Source: an uncultured Clostridia bacterium
GTDB taxonomy: Bacteria; Bacillota; Clostridia; UMGS1810
Length of the DNA stretch: 64,000 nt
Reading direction: 5' to 3'
Assembly: GCA_934500875.1 (NCBI GenBank)
Contig: CAKSTL010000001.1
Location: forward strand, 200,031 to 264,030
The notes under the pieces are model-generated. The model made no database searches. It saw nothing but the letters and a program-made list of their open reading frames with translations, and was not told the DNA's origin. Made by a program: the position numbers and the translations under genes. Shown one piece after another: positions 27,026 through 36,033 of the stretch (position 1 is its first letter; each line of letters begins with the position of its first letter).

Positions 27026-28693
27026 TTATTTTATAATTTTTAAAATGCTGTTTATCATATATGCCGCCTCGGCTCTGGTTGCATTTCCCAAAGGTTTTAC
27101 CGTGCCGTCCTCATAGCCCGATATAACACCGAGGCAATAAAGTTTTTTAATGCCGTCCAAAGCATATTCGCTTATTTCCTTCTCATCCGAAAAGCCTGTA
27201 TAGGTTTTGGTAAAAGCAAGATTGTTTTCATACTTTTCAAGCACTCTTGAAAGCATTACGGCAACATCCTGACGTGTGACGCAGCTTGATATACCAAAGC
27301 TTTCGCTGCTTATACCTTTTATAATTTTTGCGCCGTATGCCTTTTTTATAAACGGGTAATACCATTCGTCCTTATTTACGTCCGAAAAGCTTACGTCCTT
27401 GCCTTCGTCCGCAATATCAAATGCCGTCACAATAATTTTTGTAAATTCTTCACGCTTTATAAGATTGTTCGGCAAAAATGTTCCGTCCTCATAGCCCGAA
27501 ATGATTTTTTTGTCCGAAAGATTTAAAATTGCCTCTTTCGCCCATGCAGCTTCGCTTAAGTCGCTGAATTTTTCTTGCGCAGGGACAATTTGATTTGTGC
27601 CCGAAAGATTATAGTTTCCTCCCGCCGAACCGCCTTTTGACGAACCGCCCGACGAACCGCCTCCTGATGAGCTGCCGCTTTCAAACGTGCTTGCGGTATC
27701 CATTGCACCGATAAGCGCCGGGGTGTTTTTAACTTTGTTTCTGCCTATTGCGTTTACAAGGTTTACAGCCGCATTTTCAGCTTCGCTTTCAGATAAATTT
27801 GTCCATCTTATATATACGCTGTTGTTTGTAATCTGCAAAATTTCGGCATTTTCTTTTATTCGTTCAAATATCTTTCCTGCCGAAGCGGTATTTATTTTAT
27901 AAAGTGCGTCCGCTCTTTTGAACGCTGCCAAAGCCTTGTCAAAATCCGCCTCTGTTTCGTCCGATTCAATGCACTGCGCAACAAAGCTTTTGTATGTATC
28001 GTCGGTTATACTGTTAAAGCAGGTATCGCCTGCGGCGGGATTGAGAATTTCAAGTCCCGACAGTATATCCTGTTCGTTTTTGACGGTTACAAGCACCGTA
28101 CCGAGCGATTTTGCAAATTTTTCGGACACTTCTTTTGCGCCGCTTCCCGTACCGCCTTCAGAAAAGAGATTGCAAAGCTCAGCTTTCTTTTCGTCATCCA
28201 ACCTGTCGTAGAGATTCATATCAAATCCAAGCGCCGAAAGATTTTCTCTTTCGTTTGAATTTTGAAGAATGTTATAAATTTCATCAGCGCTCTGCGATTC
28301 TGTAATAATCTTTAAAACCGACGTATAATCGGAATATTTAAACGGTATCTCAAAGCCTTCTCTGCCGCATTTTATATAAAGAACATAATTTCCCGTAAGC
28401 GTTTGCCCCTGCGGTGCGTCTTTTAAATTGAACGATAATTCATACTTTGCATCTTCGCCTGACAAAATCTCGTCAACATAGAAAAGCGACAAATAATCCT
28501 TCTTATCGTCGCCGTCTTTTGCCACCGAAACGGCAATGCTCATATTCGCCGACGGGGTTGTTCCGCTGACAAAAATCAATCCGTTTTTAAACGAAACACC
28601 GTCTGCGGTAAATAACCCCTGCGCAAAAGATACAGACGATATGGCAAGGGTTATCGCCAAAAAACAAGCTGATATTTTTAAGAATTTTTTCAT
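27026..28693 (-). CDS. Secreted SLH-domain surface protein
   Basis: A 555-residue secreted protein with a signal peptide (cut near SVSFAQG). An N-terminal beta-rich region and a helical middle are followed by a Gly/Ser linker (about 345-370) and three C-terminal SLH repeats, beginning FSDLSEAAWAKEAI, FSDVNKDEWYYPFI and FSDEKEISEYALDGI, each with the 'G..SGYEDGTF.P...RAE' type turn. SLH domains bind pyruvylated secondary cell-wall polymers, so this is likely the cell-surface anchor of the locus. Its ATG overlaps the stop codon of the upstream gene by 4 bp, indicating translational coupling. Confidence 0.85.
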   Translation of the reverse strand: MKKFLKISACFLAITLAISSVSFAQGLFTADGVSFKNGLIFVSGTTPSANMSIAVSVAKDGDDKKDYLSLFYVDEILSGEDAKYELSFNLKDAPQGQTLTGNYVLYIKCGREGFEIPFKYSDYTSVLKIITESQSADEIYNILQNSNERENLSALGFDMNLYDRLDDEKKAELCNLFSEGGTGSGAKEVSEKFAKSLGTVLVTVKNEQDILSGLEILNPAAGDTCFNSITDDTYKSFVAQCIESDETEADFDKALAAFKRADALYKINTASAGKIFERIKENAEILQITNNSVYIRWTNLSESEAENAAVNLVNAIGRNKVKNTPALIGAMDTASTFESGSSSGGGSSGGSSKGGSAGGNYNLSGTNQIVPAQEKFSDLSEAAWAKEAILNLSDKKIISGYEDGTFLPNNLIKREEFTKIIVTAFDIADEGKDVSFSDVNKDEWYYPFIKKAYGAKIIKGISSESFGISSCVTRQDVAVMLSRVLEKYENNLAFTKTYTGFSDEKEISEYALDGIKKLYCLGVISGYEDGTVKPLGNATRAEAAYMINSILKIIK

Positions 28694-30708
28694 TGTGTTT
28701 CCCCTTTCGGCATTAATTTTTTAAAAAGCTTTGCCGTACCCTTTATGGCATTGTAACTCAGCACTTTGTTTTCGCTTTTGAATTTGCCGCCGTCAAACAG
28801 CTCCTCAAATTCCGCATCCTCTTTTAAATGAATTTTAATGTTTTCGGTATTAACCGTCTGATATGCTATAAATTTATCGTCTGCAAAAAAAGCGCCCGAT
28901 ATATCGGAATAAATATGCACTCCGCTCATCTTTGCAATAAACCGCCACACCTTTTCGGGAACGTTTCCTGCGCCGATATAAAAATTTTTGTCTTTATATG
29001 CAAAACCGCATTCGTTTGTGTTCTTGTAATTTGCAAGCCTTTCGGCGCCCGAATCGTCAACTACAAAATACGGATTTACCTTGGTATCAAATTTTATTTC
29101 GCACCCGTCAAAATCAATTGCGCAGTCTGACGGAGAATGTATAGCTTTTATGTTCATTCCGGTAATTCTGCCGATATTTTCAAAGTTTATTTTGTCGTTT
29201 TCAATACAGCCCGGAGCATATATCCACACCTTTTTGCAGGGCGAATTTTTAATTTTTTCAGCCTCGGCAACGCTCATCTTAAACGAATTTAAAAAAATGC
29301 AAAGCTTGTATTTTTTTAAATCGACTTTTTCAATATCGCAGGCATTATACAAATCATACGGAACAGCGCATTTTACAAATTCCTTCATTCCGTTGTAGCA
29401 AAACGAGCACTGAACGTTTGATTTATCCTTAATGTAATAATTTGCCTGAGCATCTGCAAAAATTGCGGTTTCGGCAACGCTTTCGGCGCTTTTCTCATCT
29501 TTAAGACCGTTATAAATTTCAACACATCTGCCAAGAAGCCTTTCATATTCGAAAGATGCGTAATATCCGCCGAAAAAGTCAAACCACCAAAGCATACTTT
29601 TATGCATAAGCGACGATGCAAACTCACGGCGCAAAACCATAACTGCGTCAAAGCTGTTTTCATAGCAGTCGTCTATTATGTTGCCGTCCGTCATACGGTA
29701 ACCCATTCTGTTTTTTGAAACAGGGTGTTCCATAGGATACTTTGCAAGCTCGGTGCGATGGTCCAGCTCGTTTATATGGACAATTCCCCTTAACTTAAGC
29801 GAAGATGCGGCAACGGTTATGCACGCCGAATTTTCAATCTTTCTGAAATCGTCATATGACGCAGGCGCAAAAATCATATCAATGTCGCCGCAGTCCCACA
29901 CCTTTGCAAAATCGTTCACGTTCAAAAGATTATTTTTGAGGTTGTAATATCCGCCGAAAAGTCCGAGAGGCTTTTGGTGCTTTATCACCTTCTGCGCCTC
30001 TTTTGCGAAAATAAGTGCGGCAATGTTTGCACCCTGTGCGGCGAACTTCAAAAACTTAAACTCCTCGCTTTTCGGCGAGCGAAAAATTTCAAAATTCTGC
30101 ACATCCTCGGGAATTTTCGGGATTTTTCCGCATTTTTTGCCGATATGGTTCTCATATGCCTTTTTTGTGCTTTCGTTATAATAATTCGTGCCCGAAAACC
30201 ACTCGGTTGAGCGCCCTGCCGAAATTCCGTAACCTAAAATATCGTCGCCGTATGTATCTTCGCAATAGTTTACAAAAACATCAAGATACTTTGACGCTGC
30301 GTTTATCCATTCTTTGTCGTATGCGGCAGTGTGAAGAAAATAAAAGCTTGAAAGTGAGTTTTTATGTTTTTCAAGCCATGCTTCGGGTGCGTCCAACTGA
30401 ATAAAAATTATAAATTTTGCACCGTTTGCAAATTTTTTGAACATTTCTATCTGCCTGTCAAAATTTTTAAAATTGTAAACATCCTCATCAAGCCACACGC
30501 CGCCGTAGAGCGAATACGGAACATCCATACCGTTTAACTGCCCCGCAACCTGAATTTGAAAAACCTCAATGCCTGCCCTGTGCGCAAGCGATACGTTTGC
30601 AGGCGTCGGGCGGAACGAGCGGAACATACAGGGCGAATATACTTTTTTGTCAAACTCAAAAAACGGATAACCGTTTTTGTGTATTATTTTTGCTCTTTTT
30701 TCAGCCAA
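28690..30708 (-). CDS. GH-like TIM-barrel protein (clan A, GH42-like), cytoplasmic
   Basis: A 672-residue protein without signal peptide. The N-terminal half looks like a beta/alpha barrel of the GH42/GH2-like superfamily: SLAHRAGIEVFQIQVAG, FIIFIQLDAPEAWLEKH, DILGYGISAGRSTEWFSG, followed by a helix-rich stretch and a second, flavodoxin-like domain (about 430-600) similar in placement to the GH42 trimerisation domain. The usual 'NE' acid/base pair is not obvious, as the equivalent position reads ISAGRSTEW, so the catalytic identity is uncertain. The gene follows the permease gene by 10 bp and overlaps the SLH gene by 4 bp. It probably cuts imported oligosaccharides; a non-catalytic role is possible. 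Confidence 0.65.
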   Translation of the reverse strand: MAEKRAKIIHKNGYPFFEFDKKVYSPCMFRSFRPTPANVSLAHRAGIEVFQIQVAGQLNGMDVPYSLYGGVWLDEDVYNFKNFDRQIEMFKKFANGAKFIIFIQLDAPEAWLEKHKNSLSSFYFLHTAAYDKEWINAASKYLDVFVNYCEDTYGDDILGYGISAGRSTEWFSGTNYYNESTKKAYENHIGKKCGKIPKIPEDVQNFEIFRSPKSEEFKFLKFAAQGANIAALIFAKEAQKVIKHQKPLGLFGGYYNLKNNLLNVNDFAKVWDCGDIDMIFAPASYDDFRKIENSACITVAASSLKLRGIVHINELDHRTELAKYPMEHPVSKNRMGYRMTDGNIIDDCYENSFDAVMVLRREFASSLMHKSMLWWFDFFGGYYASFEYERLLGRCVEIYNGLKDEKSAESVAETAIFADAQANYYIKDKSNVQCSFCYNGMKEFVKCAVPYDLYNACDIEKVDLKKYKLCIFLNSFKMSVAEAEKIKNSPCKKVWIYAPGCIENDKINFENIGRITGMNIKAIHSPSDCAIDFDGCEIKFDTKVNPYFVVDDSGAERLANYKNTNECGFAYKDKNFYIGAGNVPEKVWRFIAKMSGVHIYSDISGAFFADDKFIAYQTVNTENIKIHLKEDAEFEELFDGGKFKSENKVLSYNAIKGTAKLFKKLMPKGETQ

Positions 30709-30718
30709 GAAAATCCCC

Positions 30719-31600
30719 CTATCCCTTAATTCCGCTTAATGTAAAGCCCTGAATTATATATTTCTGGAAGAAGATAAACAAAATTGTGGGCGGTAAAATG
30801 GAGAAAGATAGCAGCAGCACAAGTTCGTCGAGCGGTATAAGATTTTGTATTGAAAAAAGCTCAACCATTACTGTAATTCTTTCTTTGTCACGCAAAACAA
30901 GGTAAGGCCAGAAAAAGTCGGACCATGCCTCCCTGAGCGTCAATATAACCATTGTAACCACAACCGGTATGCAAAGCGGAAGAATTATTTTCGGTATTAT
31001 TTTAAATTCGCCGCAGCCGTCAATTCTTGCCGCCTCGATAAGCGCCTGAGGCAAGCCGTCAAAAAAGCTTTTGAACACAATTATTTTAAATGCGCTTGCG
31101 CCGTACATAATCCACATAGGTATGTTTGTGTTTATAAGATTAACCTTTAAAACAGGAAAATTTAATATGTTTTTATAAACCGGCACCATTGCGGTTGCGT
31201 TTGGTACCATAAGCGAAAATGTGATAAGCATAAGCACAAGCTTTATTCCCTTTGGCTTAAGACGTGAAATAACGTATCCCGCAAGACCGTTCATAACCAC
31301 CGCCGTAACTATACATCCGAGCGTTAAGGTTATGGTATTTATGTAATATTTTACGAACGAATATTTGTTCCACACCTCGGATATTTTGCTGATATTAAAG
31401 CTTCTCGGTATAATTGTGGGCGGCATTGCGTAAAATTCTTTGACATCCTTTACCGCTGAAAGCATAACCCATATCGGCGGAAAAAGACACACAAAGGCAA
31501 CCAGAATCAAAAAGGCAAATATTATCCAATACATTACTTTGTATTTCGTCTTTTTTATGTCTATTGAGCTTATAAGCCCCATTTTATTTTTGTATTGCAT
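30719..31600 (-). CDS. Sugar ABC transporter permease, MalG type
   Basis: A 293-residue membrane protein of the carbohydrate uptake transporter-1 family with about six membrane spans. The cytoplasmic EAA loop that contacts the ATPase reads EAARIDGCGEFKIIPKI with the following LPLCIP. It pairs with the MalF-type permease 19 bp upstream and the lipoprotein gene before that. No ATPase gene is present, so a shared MsmX-type ATPase encoded elsewhere is expected, as is common in Firmicutes. It likely imports oligosaccharides released by the secreted hydrolases. Confidence 0.93.
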   Translation of the reverse strand: MQYKNKMGLISSIDIKKTKYKVMYWIIFAFLILVAFVCLFPPIWVMLSAVKDVKEFYAMPPTIIPRSFNISKISEVWNKYSFVKYYINTITLTLGCIVTAVVMNGLAGYVISRLKPKGIKLVLMLITFSLMVPNATAMVPVYKNILNFPVLKVNLINTNIPMWIMYGASAFKIIVFKSFFDGLPQALIEAARIDGCGEFKIIPKIILPLCIPVVVTMVILTLREAWSDFFWPYLVLRDKERITVMVELFSIQNLIPLDELVLLLSFSILPPTILFIFFQKYIIQGFTLSGIKG

Positions 31601-31619
31601 TACAAAATTTCCTCCTTTC

Positions 31620-32537
31620 TTAATCCTTCGCCTTTGTCATTTTAAAGTAAACAATGCTTCCCGCAATAAGTATAAGGCAAACAATAACGCTTAAAGCATT
31701 TGCCTTATCCATAGCGCCGTTGCTGAACATATAGTTGTACGTCAGCATCATAACCGTTGTGGACGCCTCATTGGGACCGCCGCCCGTCATGGCAAGCGGT
31801 TTTTCAAAGCTTTGGAACACACCGAGTATCTGCATAATTGCCATAACTCTTACAAGCGAGCTTAAATGCGGAAGCGTTATATGTCTTAATTTTTTGAAAA
31901 ATCCTGCGCCGTCTATAGCCGCTGCCTCGTAGAGCGCCAAGTCCACCGACTGCAAATCGGCAAGATACAAAATGGTTGTCGGACCAAAGCCGCTCCAGGT
32001 TGTTACAACCGTAATTATCGGGATTGTTATGCGTGCGTCCTGAAGCCATTGGCTTGCCGGAAGGTGAAGATAACTTAAAATAACGTTTAAAAATCCGTCC
32101 GTTCCCGGCTCTAAGAGTATTTTCCACATAATTGCCGTTACCATACCGGGGATTATTGCGGGAAAATATACCGAAAATCTGAAAAATCCCTTGCAGTGAA
32201 CCAGCTCGTTTAGCATTATGGCAAGTATTATCGGAATCGGAAGTCCGATTAACAGCGACCAGAACGTGTATTTGCACGAATTGAGCATTGCTTTTGCAAG
32301 CGACGAATCGGACAAAACATCTTTAAAATTTTTAAGTCCCACAAATTCCTTTATTTCAAATCCCTGAGTTTTGAAAAACGCTAAAATTCCGCTCGATAAA
32401 AACGGCTGCCAGTTAAACACTATAAACCCTATAAGCGCCGGTGCAATCAAAACCCACGCAACCAAATCTTTTCTTACGGTAAGAACAGACTTTAAAAAAG
32501 GATTGTTTCTCTTTTGCAAAATTGTTTTCTCTGTCAT
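31620..32537 (-). CDS. Sugar ABC transporter permease, MalF type
   Basis: A 305-residue permease with about six membrane spans and the EAA loop EAAAIDGAGFFKKLRHITLP. The ending GGPNEASTTVMMLTYNYMF is typical of oligosaccharide permeases such as LplB, UgpA or YtcP relatives. It lies between the solute-binding lipoprotein gene and the MalG-type permease gene with short gaps, forming the standard importer order. Confidence 0.93.
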   Translation of the reverse strand: MTEKTILQKRNNPFLKSVLTVRKDLVAWVLIAPALIGFIVFNWQPFLSSGILAFFKTQGFEIKEFVGLKNFKDVLSDSSLAKAMLNSCKYTFWSLLIGLPIPIILAIMLNELVHCKGFFRFSVYFPAIIPGMVTAIMWKILLEPGTDGFLNVILSYLHLPASQWLQDARITIPIITVVTTWSGFGPTTILYLADLQSVDLALYEAAAIDGAGFFKKLRHITLPHLSSLVRVMAIMQILGVFQSFEKPLAMTGGGPNEASTTVMMLTYNYMFSNGAMDKANALSVIVCLILIAGSIVYFKMTKAKD

Positions 32538-32563
32538 ATTAATTCCTCTTTCTTAAAAACCGC

Positions 32564-33955
32564 TTACTGTTTGTCAAGATAATCCTTCTGGAAGGTTTCG
32601 CTTGCGTCGTGAATAATTTTTGCACAGTCCGCATTCGGGTCGGTCAAAACGTTTTGCATAGCGGTTGAGAGAATGGCATATAAGTTTTGTGCGCAAACAG
32701 GTTCCTCCTGCTGAATTTTAACCGTATCGGGATATGCGTTTGTCCAATATAAAGGATTTGCGTTGCTGTATTTTTTGTAGAGCATATCGTCTATAGATGT
32801 GCGCTCTTTGTTAACCCACAGTTTGAGCGATTTGGGAACAACAAGCTTATCTGCGGCAAGGTCTGCCTTTAGGGTTTCTTCAAGCTTTTTCTCATAATCT
32901 TTTCCGACGTTCGGGGTAATTCCCAAAAATTCAAACCACTTAAACGCTGCGTCAACCTGTTTTTCGTCGGTGTTTGCCGAGAACATATAAATATCTCCGC
33001 CAACCTGCGATACCTGCGAAACAGGACCTTTCATAACCGGGCCGTAAGCTATTGCGTCCTTGTCGGTTTTGTATTTTGTAACAATGGACGCAGGAGCGGA
33101 CTCGGCTAAAATGCACATACCTATTCTGTCGGTTGCAATAAGCTTTTGCAGCTCGTTTGAATCTATAAGAACGTTTGACGCAAAAACATTATGTTTCCAT
33201 TTTAAATCCTTTATATATTGCAGCGCCGCAACCGCCTCCGGCGTGTCAAACGCAGAAACCCATTTCCCGTCGCTTTTTTGCTCCATAAATTTAACGCCGT
33301 ACGACCACGCAATATTCATAAATGCCCAGCCGCCCTCTTTGTTTGCGGTCTGAATCGCATAGCCCGGAATACCTGTTTTTTCTTTTATTATTTTCGCCGT
33401 TTCAACAAGCTCGTCATATGTTGTCGGAAACTTTAAAGAGCCATCGGCATTGACAAGACCTGCTTTTTTAAACACGTTTACGTTGTATGCCATACCAATC
33501 ATATATCCCGAATACGGCACACCGTAATACTTTCCGTCCTTCATGGATATTTTCATAATATCCTCGTTTATACCCTTGTCGTAGCCGTATTTTTTAACAG
33601 CGTCCGATATATCGAGCGCATATCCGGCATTTATAATCTGCTGCGGCTCGGTGAACGGTTTTCGGTAAACGTTCGGCAACTGATTTGTTGCGGCGAGCAC
33701 CATAAAGTTGTCAATTCCGTATCCTTCTTCGTCAGGAATAATTGTGATGTTCGGATAAAGTTTTTTCATTTCTTCAAGATATGTATCGTACAAAGCGTGT
33801 CTTTCAGCATCTGTTTCGCTGTTCGGCCAATAGCTTATTGTAACCGATACGCTGTCGTCATCAGAGTTGATTTTTGTAACGCCTCCGCCGCAGCCGCCGA
33901 GAACGAGCGACACAGTGAGCGCTGCCGAGCAAAACGGCAATAAATGTTTTTTCAT
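32564..33955 (-). CDS. Family 1 extracellular solute-binding lipoprotein
   Basis: A 463-residue sugar-binding lipoprotein. The signal peptide ends in a lipobox (LVLGGC), giving a lipid-anchored receptor for the two permeases. Segments typical of the maltose-binding superfamily are present: VTISYWPNSETDAERH at the start, YGVPYSGYMIGMAYNVNVFKKAGL in the hinge region and a central PTTYDELVETAKIIKEK. The ligand should be an oligosaccharide from the glycan degraded by this locus. It has its own TATAAT-bearing promoter in the 102-bp gap after the GH28-like gene, so transporter and hydrolases can be expressed somewhat independently of that gene. Confidence 0.92.
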   Translation of the reverse strand: MKKHLLPFCSAALTVSLVLGGCGGGVTKINSDDDSVSVTISYWPNSETDAERHALYDTYLEEMKKLYPNITIIPDEEGYGIDNFMVLAATNQLPNVYRKPFTEPQQIINAGYALDISDAVKKYGYDKGINEDIMKISMKDGKYYGVPYSGYMIGMAYNVNVFKKAGLVNADGSLKFPTTYDELVETAKIIKEKTGIPGYAIQTANKEGGWAFMNIAWSYGVKFMEQKSDGKWVSAFDTPEAVAALQYIKDLKWKHNVFASNVLIDSNELQKLIATDRIGMCILAESAPASIVTKYKTDKDAIAYGPVMKGPVSQVSQVGGDIYMFSANTDEKQVDAAFKWFEFLGITPNVGKDYEKKLEETLKADLAADKLVVPKSLKLWVNKERTSIDDMLYKKYSNANPLYWTNAYPDTVKIQQEEPVCAQNLYAILSTAMQNVLTDPNADCAKIIHDASETFQKDYLDKQ

Positions 33956-33991
33956 AGCTTTCCCATCCTTTTTATTGTTTTTTATAACTTT

Positions 33992-34021
33992 ATTATAGGC
34001 TTTAAGATACGTAAAAGTCCA
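33992..34021 (-). promoter_or_regulatory. Promoter of the solute-binding protein gene
   Basis: On the minus strand a perfect TATAAT (33992-33997) lies 18 bp from a weak TGGACT (34016-34021). The spacer contains GACTTTTACGTATCTT, which resembles GACTTTACGGGTCTT in the GH28-like promoter. A poor -35 plus a shared box fits activator control, perhaps by the AraC regulator. Confidence 0.6.
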
Positions 34022-34057
34022 TTTTCTGTTTTTTGAAACCGCTATCAGTTTTTTGTT

Positions 34058-35428
34058 TTATATGCTTTCGCACACAAATTTTTCCTCGGTTTTCCGCACT
34101 GTTATGCCGTTTTTGTGATATTGCGACACAACGTTATCAAATTCGATATCGTTTTTATCCTGCCTGCTTATTATCGAAGGATTTGAAGTGTTGTTTTTGA
34201 TTTCGACATTTTTAAAAGTTATTCTGCCAAAGTTGTTTATGTGCATAAAATCAGTTTTTTCAAATCCTTTTCTGAACGACACCGACGAATTTTTAAGCGT
34301 AAAATCTATCTTCTCGTCCTCACTTCCGCAGCACACAAGCGGCATGGATATATTTTCGGCTTTTATGCTGTCAAACTCAAACGATAAAAGCGGCGCTCCC
34401 CTTTGCCACGTTTCGCCTGCGGAATAATTATAAAGAAAAAGTCTGTCGGCAAAATCAATGCTGCAATCTCTTACGATTATATTCCCGGGCTTTGTATCTA
34501 TCGGAAAGGCAATATCCGAATAATATGTAAACGCACTCAGCATATTTTTTCTTGCATTTTTTCCTGCATCTGTCTTTCCGCTCATTTTTTCTTCTCTTGT
34601 AAGGCCCTTTCTGAAGCAGTATTTGCACGGGCCGTAAATTTTTGATTTTTCTATAACCGCATTCGTTGCGCCAAGACGCATTGCGTTGCACGCAGAATTA
34701 AGCACACAGTTTTTTACATAATAGTTGACGTTTGCAAACCCCGCAAGGCAATCATCACCCGTGTAAAAGCCGCAGTTTTCTATGCTCACGTTTCTGCAAA
34801 CCTTTGTATGAAAGCCATCATGACCTGCAAGAACGGTGATTTTGTTTGCAAAAACATTTTCGCAATAATGAAGATTGTGCGCCCAATTGCCCGAATTTTT
34901 AACGGTATACCCTTCAAACCGAACGTTTTTGCAATACCAGAAGCTTAATGCGTGCGGACCTCTGTATTCCTCTTCGTTTTTTTCGTCATAACAGTTTCTG
35001 CCGTCAATATACGAGCCTTCCTCGCCGATAACACCGCAGTTTTCGGCAAATATTCCTCTTATTATGCCGTTGTTCCAGCGGCTTCCGACAGTTCTCATAA
35101 AGGTATAATCCCTGTTTGGCGCACCGGGAGACTCCCAAAGCTTTTCGGTAATGTATTCTTTGCCGAGCGGTTCGGTTTCGTCGTTTAAGTAATTAAAATA
35201 ATCTTCGGGATTTTTTGAACCGATAAGGTGCGCATTTTTCAAAAGATGAATATAAACGTTGCTTCTTATTCTTATATCACCGATTATGTAATCGCCTTCG
35301 GGAATTATAACATATCCGCCGCCCGATTTAAAACACGCATCAACGGCACGCTGAATATTTTCGCTCTGATTTTTGTCCGTATTCGCCTCGGCGCCGAAAT
35401 CCAAAACCGAGAATTTGTTAAAAGCCAT
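34058..35428 (-). CDS. GH28-like right-handed beta-helix protein
   Basis: A 456-residue cytoplasmic protein (no signal peptide) of the polygalacturonase-like superfamily. The pectate-lyase/GH28 N-terminal pattern is clear: FSVLDFGAEANTDKNQSENIQRAV followed by GGGYVIIPEGDYIIGDI and LLKNAHLIG. Repeated short strands indicate a beta-helix. Of the classical GH28 active-site motifs I see TGDDC (the Asp pair), but the NTD, GHG and RIK motifs are not recognisable, so the reaction may differ from polygalacturonase. The start at 35428 follows AAGGAGG. It is the first gene of the locus and has its own strong promoter. Confidence 0.78.
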   Translation of the reverse strand: MAFNKFSVLDFGAEANTDKNQSENIQRAVDACFKSGGGYVIIPEGDYIIGDIRIRSNVYIHLLKNAHLIGSKNPEDYFNYLNDETEPLGKEYITEKLWESPGAPNRDYTFMRTVGSRWNNGIIRGIFAENCGVIGEEGSYIDGRNCYDEKNEEEYRGPHALSFWYCKNVRFEGYTVKNSGNWAHNLHYCENVFANKITVLAGHDGFHTKVCRNVSIENCGFYTGDDCLAGFANVNYYVKNCVLNSACNAMRLGATNAVIEKSKIYGPCKYCFRKGLTREEKMSGKTDAGKNARKNMLSAFTYYSDIAFPIDTKPGNIIVRDCSIDFADRLFLYNYSAGETWQRGAPLLSFEFDSIKAENISMPLVCCGSEDEKIDFTLKNSSVSFRKGFEKTDFMHINNFGRITFKNVEIKNNTSNPSIISRQDKNDIEFDNVVSQYHKNGITVRKTEEKFVCESI

Positions 35429-35466
35429 ATTTTCCTCCTTTTTCACTTGTTATTTCCTGTAATTTT

Positions 35467-35495
35467 ATTATAAGACCCGTAAAGTCTTTTATCAA
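35467..35495 (-). promoter_or_regulatory. Promoter of the GH28-like gene
   Basis: On the minus strand TTGATA (35490-35495) and TATAAT (35467-35472) are 17 bp apart, 39 bp upstream of the start codon. A second TATAAT in the context GCCTATAATAAA occurs at 35550-35555, matching the context at the solute-binding gene promoter. Confidence 0.7.
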
Positions 35496-35616
35496 CTGTA
35501 TGTTTTTCCCGTTATATCCCGTTTTTAGAATTTTGCATAAACTGTTTTTATTATAGGCAATCCGAATTTTGTTTTTCATAAAAATATCTGCCATAAAGTA
35601 AAAAACGGGCATAAAA

Positions 35617-35649
35617 AATTCCGGTACATTTCATTTTTGTCCCGGAATT
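35617..35649 (-). terminator. Hairpin resembling a minus-strand terminator
   Basis: An 8-bp perfect stem (AATTCCGG / CCGGAATT, 17-nt loop) is followed on the minus strand by a T-run. No minus-strand gene lies within 18 kb to its right, so it may be the leftover end of a unit separated by the plus-strand block. The rest of 35560-35785 holds nothing recognisable. Confidence 0.45.
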
Positions 35650-35785
35650 AAAGAATACCTACAATAGTTTGAATATGATGATTGTATAGCTTTTGCGTTT
35701 ATAAGAAAAGCAAAAAAATCATAAAAATTTTCATAGTGAAAAATGCCGAAAAAGCAGAGATCAGTGAAGATTTCCGCCGTTTGTC

Positions 35786-35822
35786 TTGACAAGAGGAATA
35801 GATTACTGTATAATTGTTATCA
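35786..35822 (+). promoter_or_regulatory. Promoter with PerR-like box upstream of perR
   Basis: TTGACA (35786-35791) and TATAAT (35809-35814) are exactly 17 bp apart. Overlapping the -10 box, 35808-35822 reads GTATAATTGTTATCA, which matches 11 of 14 defined positions of the Per box TTATAATnATTATAA. This suggests that PerR represses its own cassette. The leader before perR would be about 210 nt; I see no gene in it. Confidence 0.65.
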
Positions 35823-36033
35823 AGAATAATTCCTAATAACCTACAAAAATAAAATGAAAAGTATGAAGTGATTATGAAAAACAATAAATATGCGTAAGCA
35901 AGAACCAATAAAAATTTAATGAAGGCATTTCTCGGCATATACTGTTGTTGCTCCATTCAGGGAATATGTTCCGCTTGACGGACGCTGAATAACAAATTTG
36001 AAATATGACAAAACTTGGGGGAGTGCAAAAATA

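Noticed and set aside
35429..36033. Left attachment site repeating the tRNA-Trp 3' end
   Set aside because: I looked for the tRNA 3' sequence (GCAGGGGTAGTAAG) in this gap and did not find it.
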